64,000 nt of DNA from Theocolax elegans (lineage: Eukaryota; Arthropoda; Insecta; Hymenoptera; Cerocephalidae). This document shows, piece by piece, positions 48,362 to 60,500 of the stretch (positions within the stretch are counted from its first letter, which is position 1; every line of letters begins with the position of its first letter). A program made the position numbers and the translations under genes. Where the stretch lies: NCBI GenBank assembly GCA_026168455.1, contig CM047428.1:83036594-83100593 (forward strand). Direction: 5' to 3'. A model generated the notes under the pieces. It did not search any database, was not told the origin of the DNA, and saw only the letters and a program-made list of their open reading frames with translations.

Positions 48362-49350
48362 AAAGCATTCTGTCCATGCGTATTTAATAATTATATATAA
48401 TAAATCAAGTGGCACCAACAAATCATTAGGTTTTTTTAAGTATTAAAAACTGATTTAAATAATAAGAAATCAATGTATTTATTAATACATTATCTTATTA
48501 ATATCCTAATAAGTATATTTTCCTTCTGATTTGGATATTAAAAATTTAAAATCGTTTAATTAGTTAACCAAAATAAAAGTTAATGTTAAAAAATATTATT
48601 TTCACATAAGTTTATATCATTGATTAATATATATATCGCAATTGAATCAATTCTTATTTAGAATAAATATTTCGTTCTCTCTATATAAGTTAAAATATTT
48701 TTTGAAACAATGAATTTAATGAATGTACGTGAGGAATTAATACAAACTTGAAAGAGTGATAGATAATGCCTCTTTGCAGGTGAGAGTCATTAAGTGACAG
48801 CTATACATCATATTTTCTTTTGATATTCATTTTTATTCATTAACTATACAGAAAAACTAATAGATTTTAAATTTTAAATCTAAAATGACAATATACTCAA
48901 CTGTTAAGAAATATTCATTTCTTCGTATTTAAATATAATCAATCTTCATTGTATTAAGGAACACTATTGGTCCTGGTAAATATTTCTTTTTCTTAGTGTA
49001 TACAACTGTATCGCGTATTTTTAAAAAAACATTAATTTAACTAAGATTAATAATTGAAACTTGAAAAAGTGATAGATTTAGTTTCTTTGCACGGTAAAAT
49101 TTTCCTTATGTTTTCGGAAATAAATTCATTATTTATAATAGATAAATATTAAAGAATTTGAAAGACAGGACTTGAGAATTTCTCCGAGGTTCTTATTAGA
49201 TTCTCAATGAATATACCAGTATGATAAAGTAAATGAAAGCACAAAACTAAGTAACTAGAAATCAAGCGATCTAGCGATATAGCTCGAGCAATGTAGACTT
49301 TTCACCTAGTTGGCTAAGTGCCAACCGCATCGTCTACGGAAATAATAATA
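48362..49350. other. AT-rich non-coding stretch
   Basis: Nothing recognised. The phrases CTTGAAAGAGTGATAGAT (48749) and CTTGAAAAAGTGATAGAT (49061) are near-identical, about 310 bp apart, and each is followed by a similar GTCTCTTTGCA-like block. This suggests an old short direct duplication. Confidence 0.4.
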
Positions 49351-49960
49351 AAGAGGTAGAAAGAAAACGAGAAAAAAAGGAAGTGTACGCACGGAAAGTT
49401 CGCACCGCGAAAACTTCCCCTTTAAGCCAAAGGCTTTACGGTACTGCTGGTATCATTTTCTCCCTCTCTCCTCCACCGTGGCTCGTACAAGAGAGAGGGA
49501 AAGTCTTACAATCGACGGGTTTCTTACCTCGGTTCTCCTCCTTCTTTCCTCTCTTTTTTTCGTGCTCACCCTGCACCCTCTAGGTTATAAGCGAGCGCCC
49601 ACGCGCGCGCGCGCCACTTTCACCCGCGAAACTTATAATGAACCGCCGACTTTGCCGGTACATACCGCGCGCTCTCTTTCGCTTCTTTGACTCTTTCGTT
49701 CAGGGGCGAAGCTACAGGTTTCTCTACGCCTCTATATATACCCTACGTATTAAAATCCTAGTTCTCTCTTTCTCTCTTTCTCTTTTCTCACTTTTTTTAT
49801 ACCCGCGTTATATACAGAAGGAATTAGTCTCGAAGCCTACTCTCGATGCAGATTTATTCAATTGCTTTATTGCCCAAGAGGAAAGGGGGAGAATTACTTG
49901 GTTCTTTTAACGTTACCGGTTTGAGTTAATACTGTATCTTGATCGCGAAACCCGCACCAA
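49351..49960. promoter_or_regulatory. GC-richer island with - strand donor sites
   Basis: On the - strand, CCGAG is followed by GTAAGA (exon edge 49528), and GCAGG by GTGAGC about 40 bp upstream on that strand. The frames are short. This may be a first-exon or promoter region of a - strand transcript; weakly supported. Confidence 0.25.
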
Positions 49961-50320
49961 TATTTACTTTTTCCCTTTACCTCAGGTATTTCCTTTTTCT
50001 GTTACATCATTTTTTAACGCTTATAATACTCTTATATTGTTAAATTAATACCGCCAATGTTAAGTGCCATATTTTTTTTAACTTAATAGATTTTTATAAT
50101 AGCACATTTATTTGTACCAAGTATATACCAATAAAGTCGTTTTTTATCCAACAAGAATACGCGAGATTCTGGAGAACATGGATTCATTGATTATTGTGCT
50201 AATAAAGCAAAGAAATATTAATATTAATTTATTAAAAGCAATTGATAATCGATCGATGATCGTTTTTCATTCCCATCAGGTATTAAGAGGACAAGCCTGG
50301 GTTAAAATTGAAAAAACAAT

Positions 50321-50912
50321 TCAATTTTAACTATTAAAAATTTTGTTCAGTAACAATTAAAAACATTTTTTATTTTTAAACAAATTATATTATTATTAAC
50401 TTTTATTTCAATTTTTTTGGCCAAGTTATATCTCACATAACTATAATTTTAATTAATTATCAGACTCTGATTCAATCTGTACTCTGATTTTTTCCATAAT
50501 GGACTTGCTCCAGGATATCTCAGGAATCACTTCATCGAATAGGCTGAAATTTTAACAGTATTTTAATCCACTTGAATGGAACAGAATTTCAATAAAGATC
50601 TAAATATTTATTTAAAAAAATGATTTATAGCTGTTTTTAATACAATTTTTTAATTTTTAAAATAATTTGGCAAGAATAGTTTTTTATATCAATTTTAACA
50701 GTCTGTTCCACCCAAGTTGATTAAAATCATATTTAAAAGTTACTGTTAAAAGTTCAGCCTAATCGATGAAGTGGTTCCTGAGATATCCTGCGGTAAATCT
50801 ATTATGGAAAAAAATGAGAGTCAATTGACCAAAAAAATTCAAGTAAAAATTAATAATAATATAATTTGTTAAAAATATTAAGGAGTGTTTTCAATTGTTA
50901 TAAAAAAATTGA
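50321..50912. mobile_element. 592-bp fold-back element
   Basis: The arms are reverse complements over about 270 bp each: AAACAAATTATATTATTATT / AATAATAATATAATTTGTTA, TTTTTTTGGCCAA / TTGACCAAAAAAA, TCTCAGGAATCACTTCATCG / CGATGAAGTGGTTCCTGAGA and TGGAACAGA / TCTGTTCCA, around a centre near 50640. There is no open frame. It is related to the shorter fold-back at 21510. Confidence 0.8.
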
Positions 50913-51700
50913 ATATCTTTCTCTTAATATATAATATTACTCAAAATGTTTTATTCCAAAAATAATATTCGAGTTGATCGCATGAAACTGGGTTTTGGTT
51001 AGAGAGCAAAACTAGTAATTTTTGTTATAACAGCAATACGTATTTAAAAATAATGCATCTTGATGAATTATCATTGCGGTTGATCATTACTGCGACTGAC
51101 ATCGATCGCATCATAAAAAATCACAATAATAAGAGATTTTTTCACTTACGGAGATTACGTGTAGTTAAAAATCAAAGCATATTTAGTTTGAATTGTTCAC
51201 ATTATCGGTGATTTGTTTGTATTGGGTTTTACACAATAAAACCTTTAGTTAATGTATAATGACACACAGTATACTACAGTATAACAATGTTAAATTATTA
51301 CTAACTTTCAACTTTATTTCGTATATACTCCACTGAGAAAAAAACTAGTCGAAATTACTGTTTTTATAGATAAAATGTTACTAGAGATTCTAATATTTAT
51401 ACAGCATATTTGGTCAATTTTCCTAAAGAACAGTAATTTTTATAATGTGCAAATCTCTCTCTTGACTACTTAATAAAATTGAAATGTTTACTATACCAGT
51501 ACTATAAATATATATTTGTTATAAAATTAATGATACGTAATAATTACGGTAAACAGTTATAATAATGCAATTTATCTGTATAATTATTTATATTAAATAC
51601 TTGATCGCAAATCAATATATGAAATTGTAAAAATTGTAAATGTACTTATACATAAACATAATTATTAATAGACCATATGAGAAAAATAAAAAATAAAAAA
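50913..51700. other. AT-rich non-coding stretch
   Basis: Nothing recognised. CACTGAGAAAAAAACTAGT near 51331 resembles the start of an inverted-repeat element, but I found no matching end. Confidence 0.4.
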
Positions 51701-52317
51701 CATATTTCGCACGCGTAAAGAGAGCTGTTATAAAAAAGTAAGCAATTTGTGCGAGCGTTCGTGAAAGTTTTAAAAAGGCAAGCAGTCTACGGAATAGGAT
51801 AGTCCGCTCGAGCCAAAGTAGGAAAAGTGAATTTGTGAAGGAGGCCTAATAGAAGCGTAGACGGTCAGGCGAGGTCAGTATTCAGTAATACGCGTGTACC
51901 TCGAGTGTCCAGTGCGCGGTTGGGTACCGCGTCGCAGAGGTGGGGGAAGTCCGGCGACTGCGCAGTAAGGAGGGTCAACGGAGCGCCGGGATTGGTCGAG
52001 GCCGCGACTCGCTGGGCGGTTCTAACTCGATATTTTTCGACGGGGGGAGGAGTGTGCGGTAGGTATAACCCCGGTCCCTGACCTCGGGTCAGGTGTGCCT
52101 CGCCGCGCGCCCGCTTAACCGAAACGAGAAAACGGCGCGTGCCACCCGTCACCCTGAAAAATGCGAAAGGCGCGTGCCGACGCTTGCCAAGAGAAATGTA
52201 CGCGCGCTTCCCAAAAATATATCGTCTCTCTTTCCTTTGAGTATATGTATACATGTTTATACTTCACTCGACCGAGGAACTGGTTTATTAAGTTTCGCTT
52301 CGGGTCCTTTTCTGCAG
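51701..52317. promoter_or_regulatory. GC-rich island upstream of the 52318 exon candidate
   Basis: CpG-rich DNA (51880-52170) has an initiator-like TCAGT repeated at 51874 and 51881. A 129-codon - strand frame (51865-52254) contains mixed peptide (LPHTPPPVEKYRVRTAQRVA) but no recognisable family. It is most simply a promoter/5' UTR segment for a + strand transcript that uses the exon at 52318; this is inference. Confidence 0.25.
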
Positions 52318-52413
52318 ATAGCTATGTCAAATACAGATTTTATTTTAATTGCTACGGGATCGGACACAAGTCTTCCCGCGCTTGGGCTAGTCAGCGGCGA
52401 CTACGTCGAGTCG
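52318..52413 (+). CDS. Candidate 96-nt phase-0 cassette exon, unknown protein
   Basis: A pyrimidine tract ending tccttttctgcag at 52317 is a strong acceptor. GTAATT from 52414 is a moderate donor. The segment is exactly 32 codons (phase 0 in and out) and is open in that frame, starting ATA GCT ATG. It includes MSNTDFILIATGSDTS and then LGLVSGDYVES. An ATG is at 52324. The frame also stays open upstream of the acceptor (continuous from 52093) and downstream to 52473, so openness is less decisive than the splice signals. It lies at the 3' side of the GC-rich island 51.7-52.6 kb, whose 5' part could be a promoter. I do not recognise the peptide. Confidence 0.3.
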
Positions 52414-53247
52414 GTAATTTTATACTCCATACCTCTATATTCGAGGTGCGAGAGCAATTTTCCGTTTGTCTAAGTAAACACAATTTATGAATAATTAAAC
52501 TTTCAGACCAACGTACAACTCGTCGTTCACTTTTTAAAGTATATACCTTTCGTGTGTATCAAAAGGCGCGATAGCGCCTGGACGCAAGTATGCAGGCGCG
52601 TAAGCCCTTATTATACAGCTAACTAACCCCTCAGATTTTTTATATTTTCGTAAATTTAAAATTATACTATCTATTTATGCAATGACAAATCTCACATCTA
52701 TTTTTTATATAAGTTGTGTAACACACCAGATTTAAATATTAAGGTTAATTATTTACGAATAAGCGTTATAATGAAAGGTGAAATAAATTAGTAATTCAAC
52801 GGCGCCAACTATTTTTTTTGCAATTTTTGATTTAGTAAATTTAACTGTACGCGTATACCGTATTACAGGTAGGTCAACTTCGAAAATTGCGATAGTGTAA
52901 AGCGATAGGTGAAAAGAAATTAACCAGAGGAAAGAGGTAAAATGTATATATAACCATCAGTGGGTGATGAATATACCGTTAATTTCTTTGGTCGCATCCC
53001 TACAAATATATATAGAAGATGGAGGAGGAAAAAACCCTCCCGTTTGTTTAACGAAGAGAGGCTGCAGCAGGAACGAGGCTCGGGAGGATGATGGATAATA
53101 AGTGTCAAGCCAGGGCCAAATTTCGAGTTGTTTTCCAACTCGCATATCCGACGTATACCTCTCGGCGAGGGGTTGCTCTCCTCGCTCACCTCGACAGAGA
53201 GGGAATAACGTACATGTACGAGGGGATGTCGGGGTGCAGTACACGCA

Positions 53248-53281
53248 AACACACACACACACACACACACGGGGGGGGGGG

Positions 53282-53315
<34 letters not shown>
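53248..53315. repeat. (AC)n - poly(G) - (GA)n compound microsatellite
   Basis: About 11 AC units, a run of about 12 G, then about 16 GA units lie head to tail within 68 bp. Three different simple repeats directly abutting is unusual in this window. Confidence 0.93.
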
Positions 53316-53318
<3 letters not shown>

Positions 53319-53519
53319 GTAGACAGAGAGGTCGAGAGGGAGCCCAGCCACCAAACAATCGATATATGCGTTCAAAATGGCCGCCGCCGGGACACCACCC
53401 ACTCCCTAGCTCACGTGTGCCCCCGAAAGCTCTTTAACTTCGGGAAAGCCTAGGGGGGTACGACGACTACGGTTGGAGGGGAAGGACGCTCTGTACACGA
53501 GCTTCTTGCTCCTCGGATG

Positions 53520-53562
53520 CCGCTTGCCGCTTGCCGCTTGCCGCTCACCGCTCGCCGCTTTT
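53520..53562. repeat. Tandem GCCGCTT (7-mer) repeat
   Basis: About five to six units of GCCGCTT/GCCGCTC, the later ones diverged. All units keep the GCCGCT core. Confidence 0.85.
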
Positions 53563-53920
53563 GTGCACCCGACGGATAGAGACGGGGAGAGACGCAGAGA
53601 GACGCAGAGAGGGAGGACGTGGATTCCTTTCTAATTTGCCGGGGCTTCACCAGTCGGCAGACAATTCCGTAGCTGCTGCTCTTTTACCGAATATCGTGAA
53701 TTATTTCGCGAGCGGCCCTCTGTCCCCGGGAAACAATTATCGCGATAGACTCGACCTTCCTCATCCACCTCCACCCTTTTCCCTGGGGTTTCAAACTTTA
53801 TCGTTCTTCCGCCCACCTTCGTGTAAAAAATGATCTCTGAAGACCCGACCGATTTATCACGCGAGAGCACAACCAACCGCGACATTTTTCACCAAGAGTG
53901 TAACTCTACCTATATATACA

Positions 53921-56480
53921 CCTATATATTTGTACATCTTTTTTCTCTTTCGTTTTCTTCCCGATAAAATATTTCCCGGTTTTATTTTTATCTCTCATGG
54001 TTATAGGTGCACCTGTAGTTTAATGCGTCGTTAACCGGCCTCTAAATTTTTATTCCGGAGTATCTGGGACTTTGATTGAATAATTCGTTAAATATATAAT
54101 ATCAGTTTATATTTTCTAGTACAGTCAATGGCACAGAAATTATCCGGAGAAATATTTTAAGTAAATATCACTACGTATATATATAGTAAATTTTTATAAA
54201 ATTTGTGAGTTGTCAAATTTATATCAGGATTGCTCAATAACATTTTCACTTTTTCCCCATGAAAACTAAGTTTTGTCACTGCATGGACACATATTTGTAA
54301 AGTATACTGCATAAATTAATATTCAAATCAGATTCAGAAAAGTATCACCATTTTCGTTCCCTTCCTGAATAGAATAACATTTACTCATACATTCTAGCTA
54401 TATAACTCTCTAGAGAAGTGAATTAGTAAGCTTAATAAAAGAAATTATATATTTATACACAATAATTTTCATGATATTCATATAATCCACTACTAATTGT
54501 GTATCAATCACTAGCTACTAAATTAGAATAACAAATGTACGCCGACGATTCTTAGATCTTAATTATATAAAAAAACATCATATACTCGATCTCAAACGAA
54601 TAAACATCGCTCTTCAACGAATTCGACAACATTAATAATCAACTTCGAACGATATTTATTGATATGAGTGTAGATGCAAAACGAAGTCAAGATCCGGTCA
54701 CATCGCGAGATCATCGTAAGATCAAAAAAGGAATTGAAGCTGCAGTTGTGGATGGAGGGAAGCGGAGGAAAAAAAAAGAAAAGCGATTTGCAAGTCGGTT
54801 CACCGCTAGTACGCGCGTGCAGGAAAGCTTTATTAAAACATAATGGCGTTATCAGGGCGGCAAACGAGGGAGAGGCGTCAGCTTTAAGAGGGAAGTTTTC
54901 TTAAGTGTTCTTAATTAGAAGGTACCTGTTGCTTCGGAAAAAACCGGGTCACGGCCGTAGACGCCGTTTCCTCGCTCGCTCGTCGCGGCACCTCCACCAC
55001 CATCCCCCCCTGCCCCCAACCACCCCCACCCCGCCGCCGCCCCGCGACTCGTAAGAGTCATTATTTTCTTCCTCTTCTCTTGCCTCTTTCTTTCCCAATG
55101 TCTTGCTTCTTCTTAACTCGTGCCTCGCTTCCAGACATATTTAGCGCGATTCCCCTCGCTCCGAATCATTCTGCGCTTCGCTTTGATCAGAATTTGCTAT
55201 ATAAGTTTACTACTTTTCCTTGTAGGAATTGCTTATCTTTGATCAATTCGTTGTGACTTTAATACAACTAATGTTATATTCTTTTAGATGCACCGTTACG
55301 GGCTGTTAACAGTCAAACCTTCAATACAGAAGAGACAAAAATAACAATTAAAACACATTTTCTATATTGTAAAATAAGGTTTATTCTTAATCAAGTAAAT
55401 TCGAACCGATCAAATAGAAAAACTGCGAATGTGACCAAAAAATTACATCTTTTTGAGTATTGCTGAGTAATCACCGTATTCACTTTTCATTCGATTAGCA
55501 TTGCAATACATACTTACAGTGAATTATTAAGAAACACTTTCAATAAAAATAATTTTCTATTATTTCATATCTAATGATACACTTTCTTGAAGTTTTAAAT
55601 TATCAATTTTAATAATGATAAAGGATTGAATATTTGGATACGTTTATTCGGATTAAATGCAATATTTCCAGAGAAAAGTTGAATGAAATCAATCAAATTA
55701 TAGTGGTAGTAAGTTGGCGGATACGTTTATACGACATTTTTATTCATAACCCAAGTACACCAAATTTTTATTTTATAATTCACAGAAAAATGAATTCTCT
55801 AAACAATGCTTAAATTATGGTCTAAAATTAGACAATATGCATGGTCTAATACTTCAAAATACGTGATCGAAATATCCTGTCTGGGCAAAATGACACACCA
55901 TTCGGATGATAAAAAATTCTGAATAATTATTTATTATTATTATTATGGACAAAAATGACTTACTTTCGTATAGATGCTAACTTTTTTGCCCTGAACATAG
56001 TGTAATTTTTATTCATTTGTTTTTTTATTGTGTAATCGATGAAATAGTTTTGCTGTCGTACTTTAAACGATATTTTTTTAAATAGAAAATGCCAAGTAAA
56101 TTTTTAAATTATAATAAGTAGACTAAATTTCTATTGAATGTTTCTCTAAAAAATTGTAATAAAAATTGAGAATCGCAGAGAAATATACCAAGATGTGCCA
56201 CAATTTTAATCCAAAATATTTGGACAGTTTTCATAAAACTTTTCTGTTAGATTGCAACTGTATTTATAAATATTTTCACTTTATTAAATATTCTTCTGCA
56301 GTGACACGTATATGTATGCACTGTTACACATGTGTATACATTACAATACATATATCCAATCTCGAAGATGAATAAACTTGTTCAACCCCCGTTAAAAAGA
56401 AAATGGAGTACCCAGCGAACAAAAGTGATCATGGACGTACAAACACTCGTAATTCAAAATGGTATTTAAACATCCAATAT
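53921..56480. other. AT-rich DNA with a small GC island
   Basis: The GC-rich segment 54641-55170 contains a C-rich run (55000-55045, CCACCCCC-type) and a 76-codon frame without domains. The rest is AT-rich with nothing recognised. Confidence 0.4.
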
Positions 56481-57230
56481 AAAACCGTATGTGTAAATAC
56501 TATAAAGTGCCGTTCGACGCGGTATCGCGATAACGCCTTCTATACAAAAGATTGGGAAAAAATAAACGTATCGTAACTTCGGTCACCGGAGCGAACACAC
56601 ATATGTACAGACGCGTGTATATCGGCACGTTCGTGCAGCTGCATCCAACTTCCGCTCCAGATTCGTAAAAAAAGGAGGAAAGCCAACGGCACCCGGGAAT
56701 CGAGAAAAAGATGCAAATTTTTTCTCTCTTGCTCCGCTTCGACCCCAATAAAAAGGAACGTTGGTTTCGCAACGGTTTTCTCGTGCGGGCTAAAAGAAGG
56801 TCACGAAGGGATGAGAGACCGAGAGAATTGCCGCGAGGAAGAGAAAGAGAGGGAAAAAGGCACCTTCGTCAAATAAATTTGAATATCGATGCCCATTGAA
56901 TCCGATCGAAGGGTTGGGGCGTCGCGTCGCGTCGCGTCTCCCTCTCTCTCTCTCTCTCTCTCATATAATATGTGCATATACGTGCCTTTCACGCGCTTTC
57001 TACGCGCGTATGTGTGTATACGTATAGGAAAAAGGGTTGCGATTTGAATATTATTTTGCACCGTAGGTAACTAGGTAGTAGTATCTCGGGGACCCGAGTT
57101 GAACCACCCCTTCCTCCCTTCCTCTCTTTCCTATTTGTATACTTTGGCTACGAGCATTGTGATCGAGAAAAACCCAACACCCAATGCTCAGCCCTCGGGC
57201 CATTCCGACCATTATTAAAGTAATCAGTGT
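56481..57230. promoter_or_regulatory. GC-richer island with GTCGC and CT repeats
   Basis: Pentanucleotide GTCGC units (56921-56937) run directly into a (CT)n tract (56939-56962). The frames on both strands (62-90 codons) are composition-driven. Confidence 0.28.
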
Positions 57231-57409
57231 TTATTGAAAAGGTGTTCGGTTTTGACTAATAGACGGACCTACGCGAATCAATGCATCTTCACGACTTCCA
57301 TATTTCCATTCCATCGCTCGTTTTTGTTCGCCGTGCGGTTTTACCTAGTATTACATTATTATTCCATTCGTCATGTTAGTATGACTGAATACGTACCTTC
57401 ATACTTTCA

Positions 57410-57512
57410 GGACCGACTAGAAAATTTTAATATTTCTAGCCGGCATATTAATTCATATAGACAATTATCTATAGCCGAAAAGGACTATTTCTCAATTTAT
57501 TTACATTTATAA
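57410..57512 (+). CDS. Weak candidate terminal exon
   Basis: The acceptor-like sequence ttcatactttcag ends near 57409 and is followed by an open frame of about 33 codons to a TAA at 57512. It contains DRLENFNISSRHINSYRQL and ends DYFSIYLHL. The frame is also open upstream of the acceptor (from 57234). The peptide is mixed in composition but unrecognised. It may simply be an AT-rich chance frame. Confidence 0.12.
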
Positions 57513-60500
57513 ACCATTTCACTAAAAAATTATACGAACAACGTTCAAAATCTTTAATTTATTTCATTAATTTAGCATGGATTTTTTTTTAACAAAGCAG
57601 AAAATAATAATAGTCAAACTAGTTTATATTATTCAGATATTGAGAAATCTCAGAAACATTTATTTTTAATAAAAAAAAACAATTTTTTTTGGTGCAGTGC
57701 ATATTTATCAAATCAAGTTTTTTATGTATAATTAATGCTAAACATTAAATATTTACTAATGTAACTCACTTATAACGTCTATTACTCGTAAAATCTCTTA
57801 ATTAATAATAAAAACTCTTAATTCTTATAATTCTCTTAAAAAAACGTGACTTGAAATATACTTCTAAAACTAAGTAACTACATGTTATAAGTGAAAATTT
57901 TACTTAAATTGAACCATTTTCGTTGGATGAAGAAATTTGAGAGTTGAGAGTTTGTAATAAAATGTTGTTCACTCTTTAACTTTAATATTTAACTTGATTA
58001 GAATATGACATTCTGACATACGATACCGGTTCATTAATATTAGTTTCGAAAAAAAATTATTACTAGACCGAAATTATACGAGAGTCACGAAGCACATAAA
58101 TATAGTATTAATGTTCCATCAAACTGAATACATTCCACCGTTCATAGACATATGAAATAAGTTTTCTTTCAACAGGACCATCATTAACAACTTTCCATAT
58201 GTTTTTAAATATAACAAAGCATTGAATGAAACAATTATTTTATAAGTAATATTTTTATACAGCCAATTGCATTAAATAAATTTTATTGAGACACGAGTGA
58301 ATTTGCAATAAAAGTGCAGCGTTTTTCTTTTAAATTACAAATTCCAGCAATAATAGGGAACTATAGTAGTGTAAAATAATTCGATGTAAAATAAGCCAAA
58401 AACGAAATATGCGTAGACGAAGGCAGGAAAAGTCGACCGAACACGAGGTAGAGATAAAAAAACTAACCAAGTTTAAGAGAACCACTCGACTCGCAGCCGC
58501 GCAATCGCGATAATTAGGATTTAACCCGTAACCCTCGAGAATTACAATGAAGCTCCCGTTCGGTATACGGAGCCCTCGAGCTATCTGTTCGGGAATCGTA
58601 GCGCGCGAGGCCCGGGGGCCCATCGAGTGCCCTCTCCAAGATAACGATCGAAATCCAGCGCGAGGTGCGAATCCGGCATGCATGGCTGACCGCATTGTAA
58701 GACCCGCGCGAGTGACGTCTTAACTAAGGGGCCTCGGTCGAGTTGACAAAAATTCCCTACCCGATTTTTTACCCCATCTGCTGCGCTCTTCCTGTCCGTT
58801 CGACGTCTCGATCCGCTATATATAGACGTACATTCGCATATTTGACAGATCGAGTTTGATCGGCTAACGTTTATTCGATTATAATATGGCGTATGTTTGG
58901 TGGATCTCATCCACCCAAGTTACCATTAGGATTCGTCAGCTCTTACTTAACCGGGAAAAAATAAATATTAATGATTTATTATTTACATGGTCAGAACATT
59001 CTTTACAGTTAAAATATAAGTATACGCGAAAAATAATTATTTTTACTTAATATTTAATACTACAGTATCAAATATTTCAAATAACTGATAAATTTAAACT
59101 ATACCCGGTAAATATCTTCCAAATTCTTACTATCTGTTGAATTAAAATCTAGGATTTATGACACATTTTATGACCATTTATAGTGTAAAATCCTATTTTT
59201 CTCCAATTTTTGAGCTTGTAAATATAGACTACAGTTGAATCTAGTTATGTGCTATTAAATGTGTATTGAAAATGAACAAGTGAAAAATCTAATAAAACAG
59301 CGTTTATCTTTGTAAATACTGGAAATACAACAGAAATTAGTTTTGAGGTTGTGGTCATTCTATTAAGTGCTAATAAAATGGGAGAAAAAGCGTTTCATCA
59401 CAAGGTACTTATTACCAATTTTTAATTCCTAGTTCTTAGTTTTAAATTTCTACTAGGGTTATGAGCATAAAATAGTATAGTTGACTATCAAAAGATTTCA
59501 GAACCCTAAAATTAAATAAATTCAATATTATTAAACTAAAAGTTTGAATTAAAAATAATAATTAATAATTATATGAAATGTACCCAATTTTTTTTCAAAG
59601 TTTTCAACTATATTATATACAATATGTATGTTTCTATGAACGAGTATATATGTATATATGTACAGGCATTTGACATGTGATTAATTGTAGAATCAAAGCC
59701 AAGGGAAGACTAGGAGGTAATTTCACTGGAACGTACTGAGATCGAGTAAATTTTTTTTATAAAATAAGCTCACATAATAGCTTGATTTGGTTAAATCAAG
59801 TCGATTTCTGTTTTCTTCTGGACTTAAGTTTAAGAGCATTTTCTATTTGTTTTAGAGTTATAAGTGATCAAAGTCGAAGAGATTTAAGTGTTAGTATATT
59901 AGTTATTGATTTAGAGTCTATAATTTGGACTCTCTTTATATTTTTATAACAGCCATCATTCTAAAGTTTGGTAACTATAATTGACACTCTCCTTATAAGA
60001 AAAATTGGTGTAAAAATTATGAAGGTAATTCCAAGTTGCAATTAAAATATATATCGCGAAAAAAACTAAATAATGAAACGTAACTATATACACCGATATA
60101 TTTTATTACTCGAATGGTAATGAAAACCTTGAATTTTTCTATGACCTTTTAAAAGATCCGCTGGCACATCGGTGATGATCTAAACTCAGGAGTTTATAAA
60201 TTTGATTGACAGTGGCAATGTTAAACCGATAACTCGATCAATTTATTATCGTCTCGAAGTATCCATTAACAACGATCTCGTTTTGGCCATAATAATTATC
60301 ATCGAGCGAGTATCCTCGATATATGCGCATTCGAAACTATCGGTGTACACCAAGGAACGAGATCATTAATTATCGGATTAATCGGTGTGCATCGTATAAA
60401 AATCGCATTATTCGATCCGTAACGTATATATGTATATATACAAGAGTCGAGTGTACCGATAAGTGTAGATATATTGTATATACCGCCTCGTACACCCCGT

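Larger units (their letters stand above)
52900..53920. promoter_or_regulatory. CpG island with GAGA tract and PHO-like site
   Basis: A compound (AC)n-G12-(GA)n repeat (53248-53315) is followed 58 bp later by CAAAATGGCC (53373-53382). Its complement GGCCATTTTG matches the core of the Drosophila Pleiohomeotic/YY1 motif GCCAT. GAGA tracts with GCCAT motifs are typical of Polycomb response elements, but one site is weak evidence. Tandem GCCGCTT units (53520-53560) and GAGACGCAGA units (53580-53610) follow. A - strand donor GAG followed by GTGAGC has its exon edge at 53190. Confidence 0.3.

Noticed and set aside
51331..51440. CACTGAGAAAAAAACTAG as the start of an inverted-repeat transposon
   Set aside because: No matching terminal repeat was found within a plausible distance.
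52920..53402. 160-codon frame on the - strand
   Set aside because: Its centre is Ser-Leu, Pro and Cys-Val repeats from the AC/G/GA compound microsatellite.
53520..53562. Tandem GCCGCTT units considered as a CRISPR-like or satellite array
   Set aside because: The units are 7 bp, contiguous and without spacers: a short tandem repeat in a eukaryotic GC island.
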